Origin: Clostridium sp. CAG:302
GTDB taxonomy: Bacteria; Bacillota_I; Bacilli_A; RF39; UBA660
Direction of reading: 5' to 3'
DNA length: 64,000 nt
Assembly: GCA_000431795.1 (NCBI GenBank)
Contig: FR887371.1
Coordinates: forward strand, 1-64,000
Position 1 is the stretch's first letter. Each line of letters begins with the position of its first letter. Positions 1-6,695 of the stretch are shown here, piece by piece. Both the position numbers and the translations under genes were made by a program. The notes below the pieces were generated by a model that was not told where the DNA came from, made no database searches, and saw nothing but the letters and a program-made list of their open reading frames with translations.

Positions 1-4
1 TTCA

Positions 5-640
5 TTACTTATCACCACTTTCTATACTCATACTTATATTTCCTTTATATACACTAGATAATATATCATTAGAATTATCATTATTTACTAAACTACCATC
101 TATCCATATATATACTGTTAACTGTTTTACTTCATTATTTATTTCTATATTATTATATATAGGTAAATTACCAGTACTATTTACTATACCACTAGCTACT
201 TCATTAGTACCATCTAATACTTGATACTTTAATACATTACTAGTAAGTAATATACTACTTCTTACTATACCACTTGCTACTTCATTAGTCCCCTCTAATA
301 CTTGATACTTTAATACATTACTAGTAAGTAATATACTACTTGTAGTACTATCAGTATTTAAATATAATGTACCAGTACCATTACTTATAGTACAAGTATC
401 TTTTAAATTAACTTTAATTACCGAAGATAAACCTTCAGTATAAGTACTTGCTAAACTAAAATTAGCAGGATTACTATCACTACCTATATCTTGTCCTTTA
501 ACATAATTAACATCAAAACATTCACTAGTACCAGATATATTAACTACTCCAGACCAAGATAACCAAGCATAAGTAATACTTACTGATACTACTACTATTA
601 ATAATACTATTAATAAACTATATAATAATTTTTTATTCAT
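5..640 (-). CDS. Secreted or anchored surface protein with a SipW/TasA-type signal and an internal tandem duplication
   Basis: This 211-residue protein has a hydrophobic N-terminus of about 25 residues ending in ITYAWLSWSG. That resembles the signal regions of TasA/camelysin-like proteins processed by SipW-type signal peptidases (inference from pattern). The mature part is rich in Ser, Thr and Asn with short beta-prone stretches, as in fibre or matrix proteins. Residues of about 100-153 hold two nearly identical 27-residue units (ILLTSNVLKYQVL...NEVASGIV). An AGAAGG ribosome site precedes the ATG. The gene lies downstream of a tiny ORF and a terminator hairpin. No enzyme motif is visible, so the function is unknown. 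Confidence 0.7.
   Translation of the reverse strand: MNKKLLYSLLIVLLIVVVSVSITYAWLSWSGVVNISGTSECFDVNYVKGQDIGSDSNPANFSLASTYTEGLSSVIKVNLKDTCTISNGTGTLYLNTDSTTSSILLTSNVLKYQVLEGTNEVASGIVRSSILLTSNVLKYQVLDGTNEVASGIVNSTGNLPIYNNIEINNEVKQLTVYIWIDGSLVNNDNSNDILSSVYKGNISMSIESGDK
181..342 (-). repeat. In-frame 81-bp tandem duplication
   Basis: Two adjacent 81-bp units (181-261 and 262-342) differ at about three or four positions. The period is exactly 27 codons, so the surface protein gained one extra 27-residue module without a frameshift. The near identity implies a recent duplication or ongoing slippage. Confidence 0.9.
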
Positions 641-680
641 TCTAATACCTTCTTTCTATAACATAAAAAGACTATAAAGA

Positions 681-713
681 AAGACTAATATTTCTATTAG
701 TTATCTTAGTCTT
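681..713 (-). terminator. Terminator-like hairpin after the 33-codon ORF
   Basis: AAGACTAA and TTAGTCTT form an 8-bp stem, followed on the minus strand by a T-rich run. The stop codon of the small ORF lies inside the stem. It would separate that ORF from the surface-protein gene downstream. Confidence 0.5.
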
Positions 714-807
714 TATCTATAATCCTTTTATTTATAAGTATTTGTAGACTTACAGCCCCCTCCCTAATTAATAAATAGTTAACGTTTCTATTTACCATTT
801 TAATCAT
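706..807 (-). CDS. Small ORF of 33 codons behind a duplicated promoter cassette
   Basis: The ATG at 807 follows a strong AAGGAGG site inside the 165-bp repeat cassette at 814-980, and the frame ends in TAA at 706-708. The peptide is basic and mixed hydrophobic (begins MIKMVNRNVNYLL), with no recognised domain. Translation is plausible because promoter, leader hairpin, ribosome site and a downstream terminator-like hairpin are all present. The function is unknown. It is not similar to the ORF behind the second copy of the cassette. Confidence 0.4.
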   Translation of the reverse strand: MIKMVNRNVNYLLIREGAVSLQILINKRIIDKD

Positions 808-813
808 AAGAGG

Positions 814-980
814 AGCCTCCTTTCCTTATATAATTTATAGATTTTACACATAAATTATATCTATCTACCTTACGTATAAAATAATATCATAAATTAAAAA
901 TTTATACAAGTACTTTATAAAATAATTTATACTAAAATATATATCTATGGCTTCTATATTATAGATATGTAGATATATTT
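814..980 (-). repeat. Dispersed promoter-leader cassette, copy A
   Basis: This region of about 165 bp is roughly 90% identical by eye to 16974-17137, in the same orientation. On the minus strand both copies contain a promoter, an 11-bp perfect inverted repeat (ATATAATTTAT at 828-838, pairing with 850-860) and an AAGGAGG site followed by a short ORF. The ORFs behind the two copies are unrelated, so the conserved unit is the expression signal itself. Confidence 0.8.
881..909 (-). promoter_or_regulatory. Sigma-A type promoter within repeat copy A
   Basis: On the minus strand TTGTAT (904-909) and TATTAT (881-886) are separated by 17 bp. Both boxes and the spacing are kept in the second copy of the cassette. 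Confidence 0.6.
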
Positions 981-981
981 A

Positions 982-1035
982 TTTGAGACAATACTTTGGC
1001 TCAAATAAACACTCTAGAACCTTAGATCTAGAGTG
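982..1035 (-). terminator. Tandem hairpins downstream of mnmA
   Basis: CACTCTAGA/TCTAGAGTG (1010-1035) is a perfect 9-bp stem, and TTTGAG/CTCAAA (982-1005) is a second stem. On the minus strand they follow the mnmA stop codon and are interspersed with T-rich DNA, so they probably terminate mnmA. Confidence 0.55.
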
Positions 1036-1058
1036 CCTATAACATATAATAAATAATA

Positions 1059-2135
1059 TTATTTTACTTCTTTAATAATTCCTCCACCTAGACAGATATC
1101 ACCATCATATAATACACAGAACTGTCCAGGAGTAACAGCCTTAGACTTTACATAATTAAGTCTAAGCATATTGTTATCTAGATATTCAACCTCGGTATTA
1201 ATATCGGGCTGTCTATATCTAAATTTACAAGTACATTTACTAGGCCTTCCATCAGTTAAAAAGTTAAAATCTTCAATAACAGCGGTATTAGAAAATAAAT
1301 ACTTATTCTCATCACCAATAGCAATATATAGAATATTCTTATCTAAATCTTTCTTTACTACAAACATTCTATCTTCAGTACCACCAATATTTAAACCTCT
1401 TCTTTGACCAATAGTATAATACATAAGACCAATATGTTTGCCAAGTACTTCACCAGTATCAATATTTACAATATCACCAGGAGTATTAGGTAAATAATTC
1501 TCTAAAAACTGTGTAAAGTTTCTTTCACCAATAAAACATATACCCGTAGAATCTTTCTTCTTTGCAGTAATCAAATCATACTCTTCAGCAATCTTTCTAA
1601 CTTCAGGTTTTTCAATATCACCAAGTGGAAATAAAACATTCTTAAAGATATCCCTATTAACATAAGCTAAAAAATAAGACTGATCTTTATTCTTATCTTT
1701 AGCCTTAGCAAGCTTACCATCAATTAACTTAGCATAGTGTCCAGTAGCTATATAATCAGCTCCTAGCTCTTTAGCTTTCTTAACAAATAAATCAAACTTA
1801 ATATATTTATTACACATAACATCCGGATTAGGAGTTCTTCCCTTTTTAAGTTCATCTAGGAAATAAGTAAAGACAAAGTCCCAGTACTCTTTAACAAAGT
1901 CTACTCTATGTAATGGAATACCAATTTTATTACAGACCTCTAAAGCATCATTATAATCTTGTTCCTGAGGACATATATTATTATTTAAATTAGGATTACC
2001 TAAATAATCATTATTAATAGTACTATCCCAATTTCTCATAAATAAACCTATTACATTATATCCCTGTTTCTTTAATATAATAGCGGCAACTGAACTATCT
2101 ACTCCTCCAGACATACCTATTACTACTGATTTCAT
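1059..2135 (-). CDS. mnmA: tRNA-specific 2-thiouridylase MnmA
   Basis: MnmA catalyses the s2U34 modification of Lys, Glu and Gln tRNAs in the cytoplasm, taking sulfur from a cysteine desulfurase relay. The 358-residue length is typical. The PP-loop SGGVDSS is at residues 9-15. The first catalytic Cys lies in NPDVMCNKYIKF near residue 105, and the second in TGICFIGER near residue 200. The C-terminal beta-barrel is complete (AVTPGQFCVLYDG). Two hairpins follow the gene. It stands alone, and the next upstream gene (spoIIM) has its own spacing. The identification is secure. Confidence 0.97.
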   Translation of the reverse strand: MKSVVIGMSGGVDSSVAAIILKKQGYNVIGLFMRNWDSTINNDYLGNPNLNNNICPQEQDYNDALEVCNKIGIPLHRVDFVKEYWDFVFTYFLDELKKGRTPNPDVMCNKYIKFDLFVKKAKELGADYIATGHYAKLIDGKLAKAKDKNKDQSYFLAYVNRDIFKNVLFPLGDIEKPEVRKIAEEYDLITAKKKDSTGICFIGERNFTQFLENYLPNTPGDIVNIDTGEVLGKHIGLMYYTIGQRRGLNIGGTEDRMFVVKKDLDKNILYIAIGDENKYLFSNTAVIEDFNFLTDGRPSKCTCKFRYRQPDINTEVEYLDNNMLRLNYVKSKAVTPGQFCVLYDGDICLGGGIIKEVK

Positions 2136-2178
2136 TTAATACACCTCTTCAGTTAGTAATTATATCATATTTTATAGT

Positions 2179-2811
2179 TTAAATAAATAGTTTTATCATT
2201 ACTTTTAATAGAGAAGGTAATAAATAAGCTTCACATAATGAAGATACTAGACATAGTATAATACATATACCAAAAACTAGAACATATTTCTTGAAGAACT
2301 TACCTAGATTTACTGTTTTATCTTTAAGAAATATCATTTTAAATAAATACTTAGAAAATAGTAGTGTATATACTCCCAGTATAAGGATTATAAGTATATT
2401 AATTAACTGACTTGGTATTACATATATTAATGAGGATAATATTCCTTTATATTTATATACTAAGATAAAGGAAGATATTGAAAAACCTATAGTAAAACTT
2501 TTCATATATATAAAGAAGATATTAAAGATAACTCCTATTATAGACATACCAAGTATCCAAGATAATATTATAAGTATCATACCTTCAATTAAACTATTTT
2601 TAAAAGAATTAAGATTATTAATATTATTAGTATTAATATTAGCCATAAAAGTACTAATCTCATTAATAACTTCTGACTTATCATTTTCATTTAGGACCAT
2701 TAAGAAAAGAGATCCTGATATTATACCAAGTATTACTATAAATATTACAAATAAATTTACTTTCTTATTAGGTAAAATTAGAGCAAGTCCACTATTTAAT
2801 TTCTTATTCAT
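2179..2811 (-). CDS. spoIIM: Stage II sporulation protein M-like membrane protein
   Basis: The 210-residue protein has about five membrane segments in the usual SpoIIM arrangement: one N-terminal segment, a soluble loop, then a bundle. In sporulating Bacilli SpoIIM acts with SpoIID and SpoIIP in engulfment by remodelling septal peptidoglycan. The motif region FKNSLIEGMILIILSWILGMSIIG is a SpoIIM/DUF95 hallmark as I know it. spoIID and spoIIP are not in this window. The family assignment is good. A role in sporulation is supported by the other spo genes nearby. Confidence 0.8.
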   Translation of the reverse strand: MNKKLNSGLALILPNKKVNLFVIFIVILGIISGSLFLMVLNENDKSEVINEISTFMANINTNNINNLNSFKNSLIEGMILIILSWILGMSIIGVIFNIFFIYMKSFTIGFSISSFILVYKYKGILSSLIYVIPSQLINILIILILGVYTLLFSKYLFKMIFLKDKTVNLGKFFKKYVLVFGICIILCLVSSLCEAYLLPSLLKVMIKLFI

Positions 2812-2844
2812 TTCTTATCACCAATAAAGTATATTAATTAATAG

Positions 2845-2873
2845 TTGAAAATATTCTTAATATTTAGTATAAT
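2845..2873 (+). promoter_or_regulatory. Sigma-A type promoter of the 38-codon membrane ORF
   Basis: TTGAAA (2845-2850), a 17-bp spacer and TATAAT (2868-2873) precede an AGAGGTG ribosome site and the ATG at 2896. Confidence 0.75.
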
Positions 2874-2895
2874 TAAATAGAGGTGTATAAATACT

Positions 2896-3012
2896 ATGAG
2901 TAAGAAAAAGAAAAAAGTCAAGAATATCGGCTCTAAGATATTTGCTTATGTAATGCTTGCCCTAGCGGTAGTATCTGCATTAACATCAATAATAGCGTAT
3001 ATGTTGCACTAG
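2896..3012 (+). CDS. Small membrane protein, DUF4044-like (38 residues)
   Basis: The frame encodes a Lys-rich start (MSKKKKKVKNIGSK) followed by one hydrophobic segment (FAYVMLALAVVSALTSIIAYML) and the stop codon. This layout matches the short DUF4044 proteins common in Firmicutes, whose function is unknown. It is supported by a clear promoter, an AGAGGTG ribosome site and a downstream terminator at 3048-3070. It is one of few plus-strand genes in this part and sits between spoIIM and a tail-anchored protein gene. Confidence 0.7.
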   Translation: MSKKKKKVKNIGSKIFAYVMLALAVVSALTSIIAYMLH

Positions 3013-3047
3013 TATAGACTAAGTGCTTTTTATTTTATACATTAAAA

Positions 3048-3070
3048 AAGTATACCATTATAGTATACTT
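3048..3070. terminator. Bidirectional intrinsic terminator
   Basis: AAGTATAC (3048-3055) pairs with GTATACTT (3063-3070), with an A-run before and a T-run after. It can end the plus-strand small ORF and the minus-strand gene at 3075-3830. Confidence 0.75.
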
Positions 3071-3074
3071 ATTT

Positions 3075-3830
3075 TTATTTAATAAATAGAAATAATAATA
3101 ACATAGATACAACAAAGCTAACTACTCCTAGAAGAATATAAGAAACAAAACCAGCATTATTCTTTTTATTACTTTGAAAAGTTTCTTTCTTCTTAGATTC
3201 AGTATCTACTATATCTCTTGTCATACTGTTAAATGTTTCAGTTTCTATTTCTACAGTTTTATCAAGTTTAGGTTCTTCATTCTTACCTACAACGAAATTA
3301 ATACTAGGAGTCTCTACCATATCATAACTATTAAAGTGATCACTTTGTTTAACTAATTCTAAAATAGTTTTATATTCTATTCTATTATTATATCTAGATA
3401 CAAACCAATTAGTAAATGTCTTAAATGAATCATTATTTATTATATAAATATTACTATTTACCTTAATATTATTTTTAGTAAGAAAAGCATAAGCATTATT
3501 AAAGATATTACCTAAATATCCATCTAATCTTTGATATAATACTAAATCTTCAACAGTTCTTATTCTATCTAATATACCATCATAAAATATTGGTAATACA
3601 AGAGTTACATTATAATTATCAATGCTCTTATAATAATTAATAAGTTCTTCAGTAACACTCTCTAATGAATTTTTATTTAAATCATATGACTGATAGTTAC
3701 CTTTTAATCTAAGAACAATATTAGTATCTGTATAATCAGTAAATGGAACTAGTATATAAAAGCCATAACTTGGTGTACTTATATAATAAATATTATGTTT
3801 ATTTAATTTATAAATTAGTGTCTCTTTCAT
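3075..3830 (-). CDS. Uncharacterised C-terminally membrane-anchored protein
   Basis: I chose the ATG at 3830 (MKETLIYKLNK) because AGGAGAG lies just before it; an in-frame start 13 codons upstream lacks a ribosome site. The 251-residue product has a soluble domain and a final hydrophobic segment of about 20 residues (FVSYILLGVVSFVVSMLLLFLFIK), which gives a tail-anchored topology. No catalytic motif is recognised. It has its own promoter (ATGACA-17-TATACT, 3854-3882), with hairpin element R1 directly upstream. The tail-anchored layout is shared with the protein at 32800-33741, but no homology is evident. Confidence 0.7.
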   Translation of the reverse strand: MKETLIYKLNKHNIYYISTPSYGFYILVPFTDYTDTNIVLRLKGNYQSYDLNKNSLESVTEELINYYKSIDNYNVTLVLPIFYDGILDRIRTVEDLVLYQRLDGYLGNIFNNAYAFLTKNNIKVNSNIYIINNDSFKTFTNWFVSRYNNRIEYKTILELVKQSDHFNSYDMVETPSINFVVGKNEEPKLDKTVEIETETFNSMTRDIVDTESKKKETFQSNKKNNAGFVSYILLGVVSFVVSMLLLFLFIK

Positions 3831-3853
3831 AATCTCTCCTACTCTACTATATA

Positions 3854-3882
3854 AGTATAACACATTCAAAGTAACTTGTCAT
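3854..3882 (-). promoter_or_regulatory. Promoter of the tail-anchored protein gene
   Basis: On the minus strand ATGACA (3877-3882) and TATACT (3854-3859) are separated by 17 bp. Element R1 begins about 31 bp upstream. Confidence 0.55.
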
Positions 3883-3912
3883 TACTTTTTATAAATTTTA
3901 TTTTTTTATATT

Positions 3913-4006
3913 CACTATAAGCCTTACTATGTAAGTCTTATTAGTGCTATTTTTAGCCTGTAGTCTAAAAATAGTATATCAGCCATATCTATTATATATA
4001 AGAGAG
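3913..4006 (-). repeat. Dispersed tandem-hairpin element, copy R1
   Basis: Three hairpins lie in a row. Hairpin III (3913-3946) has outer stem CACTATAAG/CTTATTAGTG with inner stem TTAC/GTAA. Hairpin II (3947-3974) has perfect stem CTATTTTTAG/CTAAAAATAG around loop CCTGTAGT. Hairpin I (3976-3988) is ATAT-CAGCC-ATAT, followed by the conserved tract CTATTATATATAAGAGAG. Read on the minus strand, the stem tops have the form AGAC-N4-GGCU. Related copies are at 10597, 31290 and 36602. The near edge is 83 bp from the start codon at 3830. Confidence 0.8.
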
Positions 4007-4021
4007 ATCTATATATTTAAA

Positions 4022-4780
4022 TTAAAACAAAAACTTAAAGAGCATAAATATTACTCCTATTACAAAGAATAATAATAGATACTTCTTATTATTATACCTT
4101 CTAGCGGTCGGTAATAGTTCACAAAAAGATATTTGAAGCATAATACCCGCAATTAAGGAGAATAATATGCCAAGTACTGTGTCATTAACAAAGTTCTTTA
4201 AAAATATAAATGCTAAAAGAGCTCCTAGTGGTTCAGATAAAGCGGATACTAAGGTATAAAATATGGCTCTTTTTCTACTACCAGTAGAATAATAAATAGG
4301 TACCGATATACTAATACCTTCAGGTATATTATGCATAGCAATAGCTATTGCAAGAGATAGTCCTAGTTTAACATCACTTGAAGTGGCTACAAAAGTAGCT
4401 ATACCTTCAGGTAGGTTATGTAATATTATGGCAATCATTGATATTATACCTACTTTAAATAATGATTTATCTTTAGTATCTTGAGGTGGTTTATCAGGTA
4501 GATAATAATCTATTATCATTGATATTACTATACCTAAAAGTAAACCTAAAAAACTAATTATTATAGTAGTTATTTTACTTAGATTATTACTAAGTAATAC
4601 TAATGATTCCGGTACTAAATCAGTTACTGATACAGTTATCATAACACCCGCTGCAAAAGCAAGCGAAGCCATAACTATCTTATCATGATTTTTCTTCTTT
4701 ATAAATATTACTAGTACTCCTATCATCGTAGAAAATCCTGCGATAAAAGTAAGTAAGAATGCTAAAAGGGTATTATTCAT
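4022..4780 (-). CDS. zupT: ZIP-family divalent metal transporter (ZupT-like)
   Basis: The 252-residue integral membrane protein has about eight transmembrane segments. It carries the two metal-binding helices of the ZIP family, HNLPEGIATF and HNIPEGISISVP, in the ZupT form. The family imports zinc and other divalent metals. The loop between segments 3 and 4 is short and lacks a His-rich stretch. Element R1 lies 16 bp past the stop codon. The family is secure; the exact metal cannot be read from the sequence. Confidence 0.9.
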   Translation of the reverse strand: MNNTLLAFLLTFIAGFSTMIGVLVIFIKKKNHDKIVMASLAFAAGVMITVSVTDLVPESLVLLSNNLSKITTIIISFLGLLLGIVISMIIDYYLPDKPPQDTKDKSLFKVGIISMIAIILHNLPEGIATFVATSSDVKLGLSLAIAIAMHNIPEGISISVPIYYSTGSRKRAIFYTLVSALSEPLGALLAFIFLKNFVNDTVLGILFSLIAGIMLQISFCELLPTARRYNNKKYLLLFFVIGVIFMLFKFLF

Positions 4781-4880
4781 TGTATCACCTATTTAAATAT
4801 ATGAAAAAAAATACTATCTATACTAGTATTTACTAAATAAAATATAATGTATAAGAATATATTATTGTCATATAATATTA

Positions 4881-4938
4881 ATGCAAATAAAATAATATTT
4901 GCATATTTTTGCATAGTCATATTGACTTTTTATGCAAA
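4881..4938 (+). promoter_or_regulatory. Operator-like inverted repeats at the CptI-type promoter
   Basis: ATGCAAAT/ATTTGCAT (4881-4904) and TTTGCATA/TATGCAAA (4908-4938) are two perfect 8-bp inverted repeats of the same half-site. The second spans the -35 box. This could be a repressor site; no adjacent DNA-binding protein gene is seen. Confidence 0.5.
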
Positions 4939-4950
4939 ATATAGTATATT
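4922..4950 (+). promoter_or_regulatory. Promoter of the first type III antitoxin RNA
   Basis: TTGACT (4922-4927), a 17-bp spacer and TATATT (4945-4950) place the start of transcription near 4957, just before the repeat units. Confidence 0.7.
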
Positions 4951-4956
4951 ATTATT

Positions 4957-5128
4957 GCATTTGAAAGAGTGCATTAATATGTAAATGTTTAGCCGCTTAT
5001 GGATGGTGCGGGTTATAAATGATTCCAATTGCGAAATGTTAGTCGCTTACGGATGGTGCGAGTTATAAATGATTCCGAAGGAAAATGTTTGAAAACTCTA
5101 TTAATATAATGGAGTTTTCTTTTATTTT
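4957..5128 (+). ncRNA. Type III antitoxin RNA, CptI-like, with two repeats of about 50 nt
   Basis: Two units start at 4983 and 5034 and share GCTTA-GGATGGTGCG and TTATAAATGATTCC. A third truncated start lies at 5083. The repeats are followed by an intrinsic terminator and then a CptN/ToxN-like toxin gene in the same orientation. This is the standard type III layout: the repeat RNA is processed by the toxin and binds it, and the terminator sets the RNA:mRNA ratio. Confidence 0.75.
5091..5128 (+). terminator. Terminator between antitoxin RNA and toxin
   Basis: GAAAACTC (5091-5098) pairs with GAGTTTTC (5112-5119) and is followed by TTTTATTTT. Leaky read-through would supply the toxin mRNA. Confidence 0.8.
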
Positions 5129-5163
5129 GTGATAAAATGTTATACATAGGGAGTTGATACAAA

Positions 5164-5631
5164 ATGAAAGTAGAAACAGGATATATTTATCATATTAAAG
5201 AGGATTTTTTTGATAAAATAAATGATAAAGGATTAATGATAAACCATGAGAATGGAAAAGCCAGACCTACATATTTTACTATTAAAGACAAAGAGATATT
5301 ATGGTTTATTCCTTTGAGTAGTAAAGTAGCCAAATATCAACCAATAATAGATAAAAAAATAAAGAAGTATGGAAGTTGTAAATCTATAATGATAAGTGAA
5401 ATTGCAAATAAACAATCAGTAATATTACTGCAAAATGCATTTCCAACATTAGAAAAATATATAGACCACCCACATACGATTAATGGTGCACCTGTTAGAG
5501 TTGCTGATAATTTAAAAGAGGAAATATTAGAAAACTTTAATTCGTTATTAGCATTAAAGAAACAGGGTACAAATTTATTTTTTCCAGATATAGATAAAAT
5601 AAAACAAATTATGCTTGATGAGTTAAAATAA
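5164..5631 (+). CDS. Type III toxin, CptN/ToxN superfamily endoribonuclease
   Basis: The 155-residue protein carries the pattern of CptN-type toxins as I know them: an N-terminal YIYHIKEDFFDK strand-helix, RPTYFTIKDKEILWFIPLSS with the conserved W-x-P-[LI]-S-S core, KYQPIIDKKIKKYGSC, and a C-terminal FFPDIDKI tail. Members cut mRNA and are neutralised by an upstream repeat RNA. That RNA, its promoter and a terminator are all present directly upstream. AGGGAG precedes the ATG. A broken gene remnant follows. The subfamily (CptN rather than ToxN or TenpN) is less certain than the superfamily. Confidence 0.8.
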   Translation: MKVETGYIYHIKEDFFDKINDKGLMINHENGKARPTYFTIKDKEILWFIPLSSKVAKYQPIIDKKIKKYGSCKSIMISEIANKQSVILLQNAFPTLEKYIDHPHTINGAPVRVADNLKEEILENFNSLLALKKQGTNLFFPDIDKIKQIMLDELK

Positions 5632-5698
5632 AAGTAATGATAAAAAATCAGTTGTAAATAAAAGAATTATAAAAAGAAATACAAGTACATTAGTATTT

Positions 5699-5914
5699 CT
5701 ATTGTTTTGTTCTGGTTTTATGATTTTTAACTTCTAATGCAGGTTTAACTATTGGGACTACATTATCTTCACTATCGTGTATAGTAAGTTGTCTATCAAT
5801 TGTATACTCTTTGATTAAGAGTTTAGCATACACTTCACTAGATATAGTATAAATAATATCATTATTATTAGGATTAATAGTTTCATCTTTTTCTATGCTA
5901 AATAATATATAAAA
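5699..5914 (-). pseudogene. Promoterless C-terminal gene remnant
   Basis: The minus-strand frame 5699-5914 is open for about 71 codons to a TAG at 5699-5701. It has no ATG, GTG or TTG near its beginning and is preceded by an in-frame stop (5915-5917). The predicted peptide (SIEKDETINPNNNDIIYTIS, then a polar tail) looks like a protein end. It lies directly beyond the toxin gene and is probably the scar of a gene cut by insertion or deletion. I do not recognise the parent gene. Confidence 0.4.
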
Positions 5915-5929
5915 TTAAAAACATTGGTA

Positions 5930-6214
5930 TTATTTTCTATTAAAATTATACCAATGCTTCTTTTTACTTTTTACCATACCATTACTATATCTATAAAGTA
6001 AGTAATTATAATCTTCTTTAAAATCATTAGTATCGGTAGGTATTAAACTATCTTCAATTACATAGTCATTTTCATTTGTATCTGTAGTATATTCTTTCTC
6101 ATTTAATAAATCAATATACACTACTTTATCTTTTGAATATAAAACTGCTTTTTCTATTTTACTATTTCTTTTTTTAGAATGAAATATATCTCCAACATAG
6201 AAATTATCTTCCAT
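5930..6214 (-). CDS. Uncharacterised 94-residue protein
   Basis: This is a soluble, charged protein without a signal or membrane segment (starts MEDNFYVGDIFHSKK). The N-terminal part looks like a small beta-barrel (YVGDIF...KVVYIDLLNEKEY), but this is only an impression. Its start overlaps the end of the upstream membrane protein gene by 11 bp, so the two are probably co-translated. The function is unknown. Confidence 0.55.
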   Translation of the reverse strand: MEDNFYVGDIFHSKKRNSKIEKAVLYSKDKVVYIDLLNEKEYTTDTNENDYVIEDSLIPTDTNDFKEDYNYLLYRYSNGMVKSKKKHWYNFNRK

Positions 6215-6533
6215 AATTAATCATTCCTTTAAATAAATTATTACTTAAAACATTAAGATCAAGTTCAAAAGATAAATCTATATTAAGAGTATCTCTAATA
6301 TCTTCAATTATATACATATAATTTTTAATAATATTATATATACTAATAAATGATATAATAGTACAAATAATGGCTATAATATTAATTATTAAGTAATTAA
6401 AGATACTACTTAGTAAAAGAATAAAAGATAACTTAAAACATACTTGAAGTACTTTAATAATCATTTTCATAAAAAAGTAATTATAATTATATTTAGCTTC
6501 TTCTAACTGATTAGTTACATAACTCATATCCAT
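6204..6533 (-). CDS. Uncharacterised two-segment membrane protein
   Basis: The 109-residue protein has two adjacent hydrophobic stretches (about residues 24-50 and 52-72), then an acidic C-terminal tail. It overlaps the 94-residue gene by 11 bp, which suggests a two-gene unit. No family is recognised. The gene lies divergently from spoIVB. Confidence 0.55.
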   Translation of the reverse strand: MDMSYVTNQLEEAKYNYNYFFMKMIIKVLQVCFKLSFILLLSSIFNYLIINIIAIICTIISFISIYNIIKNYMYIIEDIRDTLNIDLSFELDLNVLSNNLFKGMINYGR

Positions 6534-6695
6534 ACTATCACCTCTTCATAGGCTAATATTTTACAATAAAATAGTCATAAAGTCAAGTAAATCAAGATTA
6601 TTTATGAATATGGTAAATATTATCTTTCATAATTTTATCCATAAGAGAAATACTAATAATGTAGTCTGTGAATATAGTTAAAGGAGATGTATTTT

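Noticed and set aside
4983..5090. Tandem repeats of about 50 nt that could be a short CRISPR array
   Set aside because: The units abut directly without unique spacers, and promoter, terminator and toxin gene follow the type III toxin-antitoxin plan. No cas gene is present.
5164..5631. Classification of the first toxin as a MazF/PemK-type toxin
   Set aside because: There is no upstream protein antitoxin. A structured repeat RNA with a terminator is present, and the W-x-P-L-S-S core fits the ToxN superfamily.
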